This document shows positions 6,357-7,464 of a DNA stretch of 7,464 nucleotides, piece after piece. A program made the translations under genes and the position numbers. The stretch is from Pseudonocardiales bacterium (lineage in GTDB: Bacteria; Actinomycetota; Actinomycetes; Mycobacteriales; Pseudonocardiaceae), in contig JAODNG010000328.1 in NCBI GenBank assembly GCA_025465385.1, forward strand, positions 1 to 7,464, written 5' to 3'. Position 1 is the stretch's first letter. Each line of letters opens with the position of its first letter. The notes under the pieces were generated by a model that was not told where the DNA came from, did not search any database, and saw nothing but the letters and a program-made list of their open reading frames with translations.

Positions 6357-6388
6357 GATCCGGCCTGCTCCTATGAGCAGACCGGATC
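6357..6388. repeat. 32-bp near-perfect inverted repeat, core is operator-like element B
   Basis: The arms are GATCCGGCCTGCTC (6357-6370) and GAGCAGACCGGATC (6375-6388), around CTAT. Thirteen of fourteen base pairs form; the one mismatch is 6364 against 6381. The central 15 bp (6364-6378, CCTGCTCCTATGAGC) repeat element A. No T-run follows, so it is not an intrinsic terminator. It may be a high-affinity operator just downstream of the promoter, a leader-RNA hairpin, or both. Confidence 0.65.
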
Positions 6389-6410
6389 GACATCGCTCTT
6401 CCCAAGTGGT

Positions 6411-6416
6411 GGAGGA
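6411..6416 (+). promoter_or_regulatory. Ribosome binding site of the solute-binding protein gene
   Basis: GGAGGA lies 7 nt before GTG 6424. It favours that start over the in-frame ATG 6373, which sits inside the inverted repeat and would add 17 polar residues ahead of the signal peptide. Confidence 0.7.
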
Positions 6417-6423
6417 CCGACCG

Positions 6424-7464
6424 GTGCGTAGACGCGTGCGATCGACACTGGCCGTGGTGACGGCAACGCTGGCTCTGGTCGTGAGCGGATGCGCTGGGTG
6501 GGGCGGTGGCGCGGGTGGCGGCGGCCCCAACAGCATCAACGTGCTGATGGTCAACAACCCACAGATGGTCGATCTCCAACAGCTCACCGCGAAGCATTTC
6601 ACCAAGGACACCGGCATCACAGTCAACTTCACCGTCCTGCCGGAGAATGACGTACGGGACAAGATCAGCCAGGAGTTCTCCAGCCAGGCCGGGCAGTACG
6701 ACGTTGCTACCCTAAGCAACTTCGAGATACCGATTTACGCCAAGAGCAGATGGATCGCCCCACTGGACCGCTACGTCGCAGCCGACCCCACGTTCAATCA
6801 GGCGGACATTCTCGGGCCCATGACGGCGTCACTGACAGCGCAGGACGGGAAGCTCTACGGTGAGCCGTTCTACGGCGAATCATCCTTCCTCATGTATCGC
6901 AAGGACGTGCTCGCGGCAAAGGGCGTAACAATGCCGGCGAAACCGACGTGGACCCAAGTTGGCGACATTGCGGCGAAGGTCGACCACGCCGAGCCGGGGA
7001 TGGCTGGGATCTGCCTACGCGGCCAGCCGGGCTGGGGCCAGCTCTTCGCCCCACTGACCACCGTCGTGAACACCTTTGGCGGGACGTGGTTCACCAAGGA
7101 CTGGCAACCCCAGGTGAACGGCGCGGCCTTCAAGAAAGCCACCCAATTCTACGTGGACCTGGTTCGCCATCACGGCGAGATCGGAGCGCCGCAAGCCGGC
7201 TACACCGAGTGCCTCAACGACCTCATCCAGGGCAACGCCGCCATGTGGTACGACGCCACCTCCGCCGCGGGCTCTCTCGAGGCAGCCAACTCCCCGGTGC
7301 GGGGAAAGATCGGGTACGCCCCCGCGCCGGTGGTCGAGACGCCCAGCTCGGGCTGGCTCTACGCGTGGTCGTGGAGCATCCAGCAGGCGAGTGCGAAAAA
7401 GGGCAATGCCTGGAAGTTCATCTCATGGGCTTCCAGCAAGAACTACGAAGAGCTCGTGGGGTCC
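6424..7464 (+). CDS. Sugar/polyol ABC transporter solute-binding lipoprotein (sorbitol/mannitol-type), 3' end outside window
   Basis: The visible part is 347 codons and open to the window edge; family members usually have about 430 to 450 residues. The N-terminus VRRRVRSTLAVV followed by a hydrophobic stretch and the lipobox VSGC (20-23) predicts lipidation at Cys23 and anchoring outside the membrane. A Gly-rich linker (25-34) leads into a family 1 solute-binding fold (SBP_bac_1). Features shared with sorbitol/mannitol-binding proteins of the SmoE type are a segment of the form QYDVATLSNFEIPIYAKSRW, then DGKLYGEPFYGESSFLMYRKD and NAAMWYDATSAA. The likely role is capture of a polyol or monosaccharide for permeases that should be encoded just downstream, outside the window. 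The substrate is inferred from family resemblance only. The gene is divergent from the SorC regulator, which is the usual arrangement for a locally regulated uptake operon. Start GTG 6424 is set by GGAGGA at 6411-6416. Confidence 0.9.
   Translation, partial: MRRRVRSTLAVVTATLALVVSGCAGWGGGAGGGGPNSINVLMVNNPQMVDLQQLTAKHFTKDTGITVNFTVLPENDVRDKISQEFSSQAGQYDVATLSNFEIPIYAKSRWIAPLDRYVAADPTFNQADILGPMTASLTAQDGKLYGEPFYGESSFLMYRKDVLAAKGVTMPAKPTWTQVGDIAAKVDHAEPGMAGICLRGQPGWGQLFAPLTTVVNTFGGTWFTKDWQPQVNGAAFKKATQFYVDLVRHHGEIGAPQAGYTECLNDLIQGNAAMWYDATSAAGSLEAANSPVRGKIGYAPAPVVETPSSGWLYAWSWSIQQASAKKGNAWKFISWASSKNYEELVGS

Overview
The window is GC-rich DNA from a high-GC Gram-positive bacterium. It looks actinobacterial and most likely mycobacterial or a close relative. 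The reasons are the GC-rich coding bias, GTG starts with strong Shine-Dalgarno boxes, two lipoprotein signal peptides with clear lipoboxes, a malic enzyme of the mycobacterial Mez type, and an orphan cytochrome P450. The genus is an inference from family resemblance and could not be tested here.

Layout. Left part, plus strand: a small predicted lipoprotein with an HNH-like DH...N motif (135-668), then, 60 nt later, a complete malic enzyme (729-2447). Middle: about 560 bp without an intact gene (2448-3009). It holds the decayed 3' end of a minus-strand GNAT acetyltransferase (2483-2661) and two short palindromes ahead of a complete cytochrome P450 (3010-4419, plus). Right part: a two-gene minus-strand unit, a SorC-type sugar-responsive regulator (5313-6263) and an APH-fold phosphotransferase (4477-5316), which overlap by 4 nt (ATGA). 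Divergent from this unit, across a 160-bp intergenic region, is the 5' part of a plus-strand polyol/sugar ABC-transporter solute-binding lipoprotein (6424 to beyond 7464). This last gene is cut by the window edge.

How the parts fit. The right-hand block looks like a polyol or sugar uptake locus with its own regulator. The divergent promoter region is the richest part of the window. It carries two near-identical 15-bp operator-like elements, one next to each gene (6271-6285 and 6364-6378). The second is the core of a 32-bp inverted repeat (6357-6388). There is also a CRP-like TGTGT-N6-TCACA element (6325-6340). A testable model is that the SorC protein represses both directions, that CRP adds global control, and that the coupled kinase phosphorylates the imported substrate, possibly making the effector of the SorC protein.

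The malic enzyme and the P450 look like ordinary metabolic genes with all catalytic motifs in place. No RNA gene, insertion sequence, CRISPR array or phage feature was seen. Nothing here proves a novel system. The most promising candidate is the SorC/kinase/polyol-transporter cassette with its paired operators.
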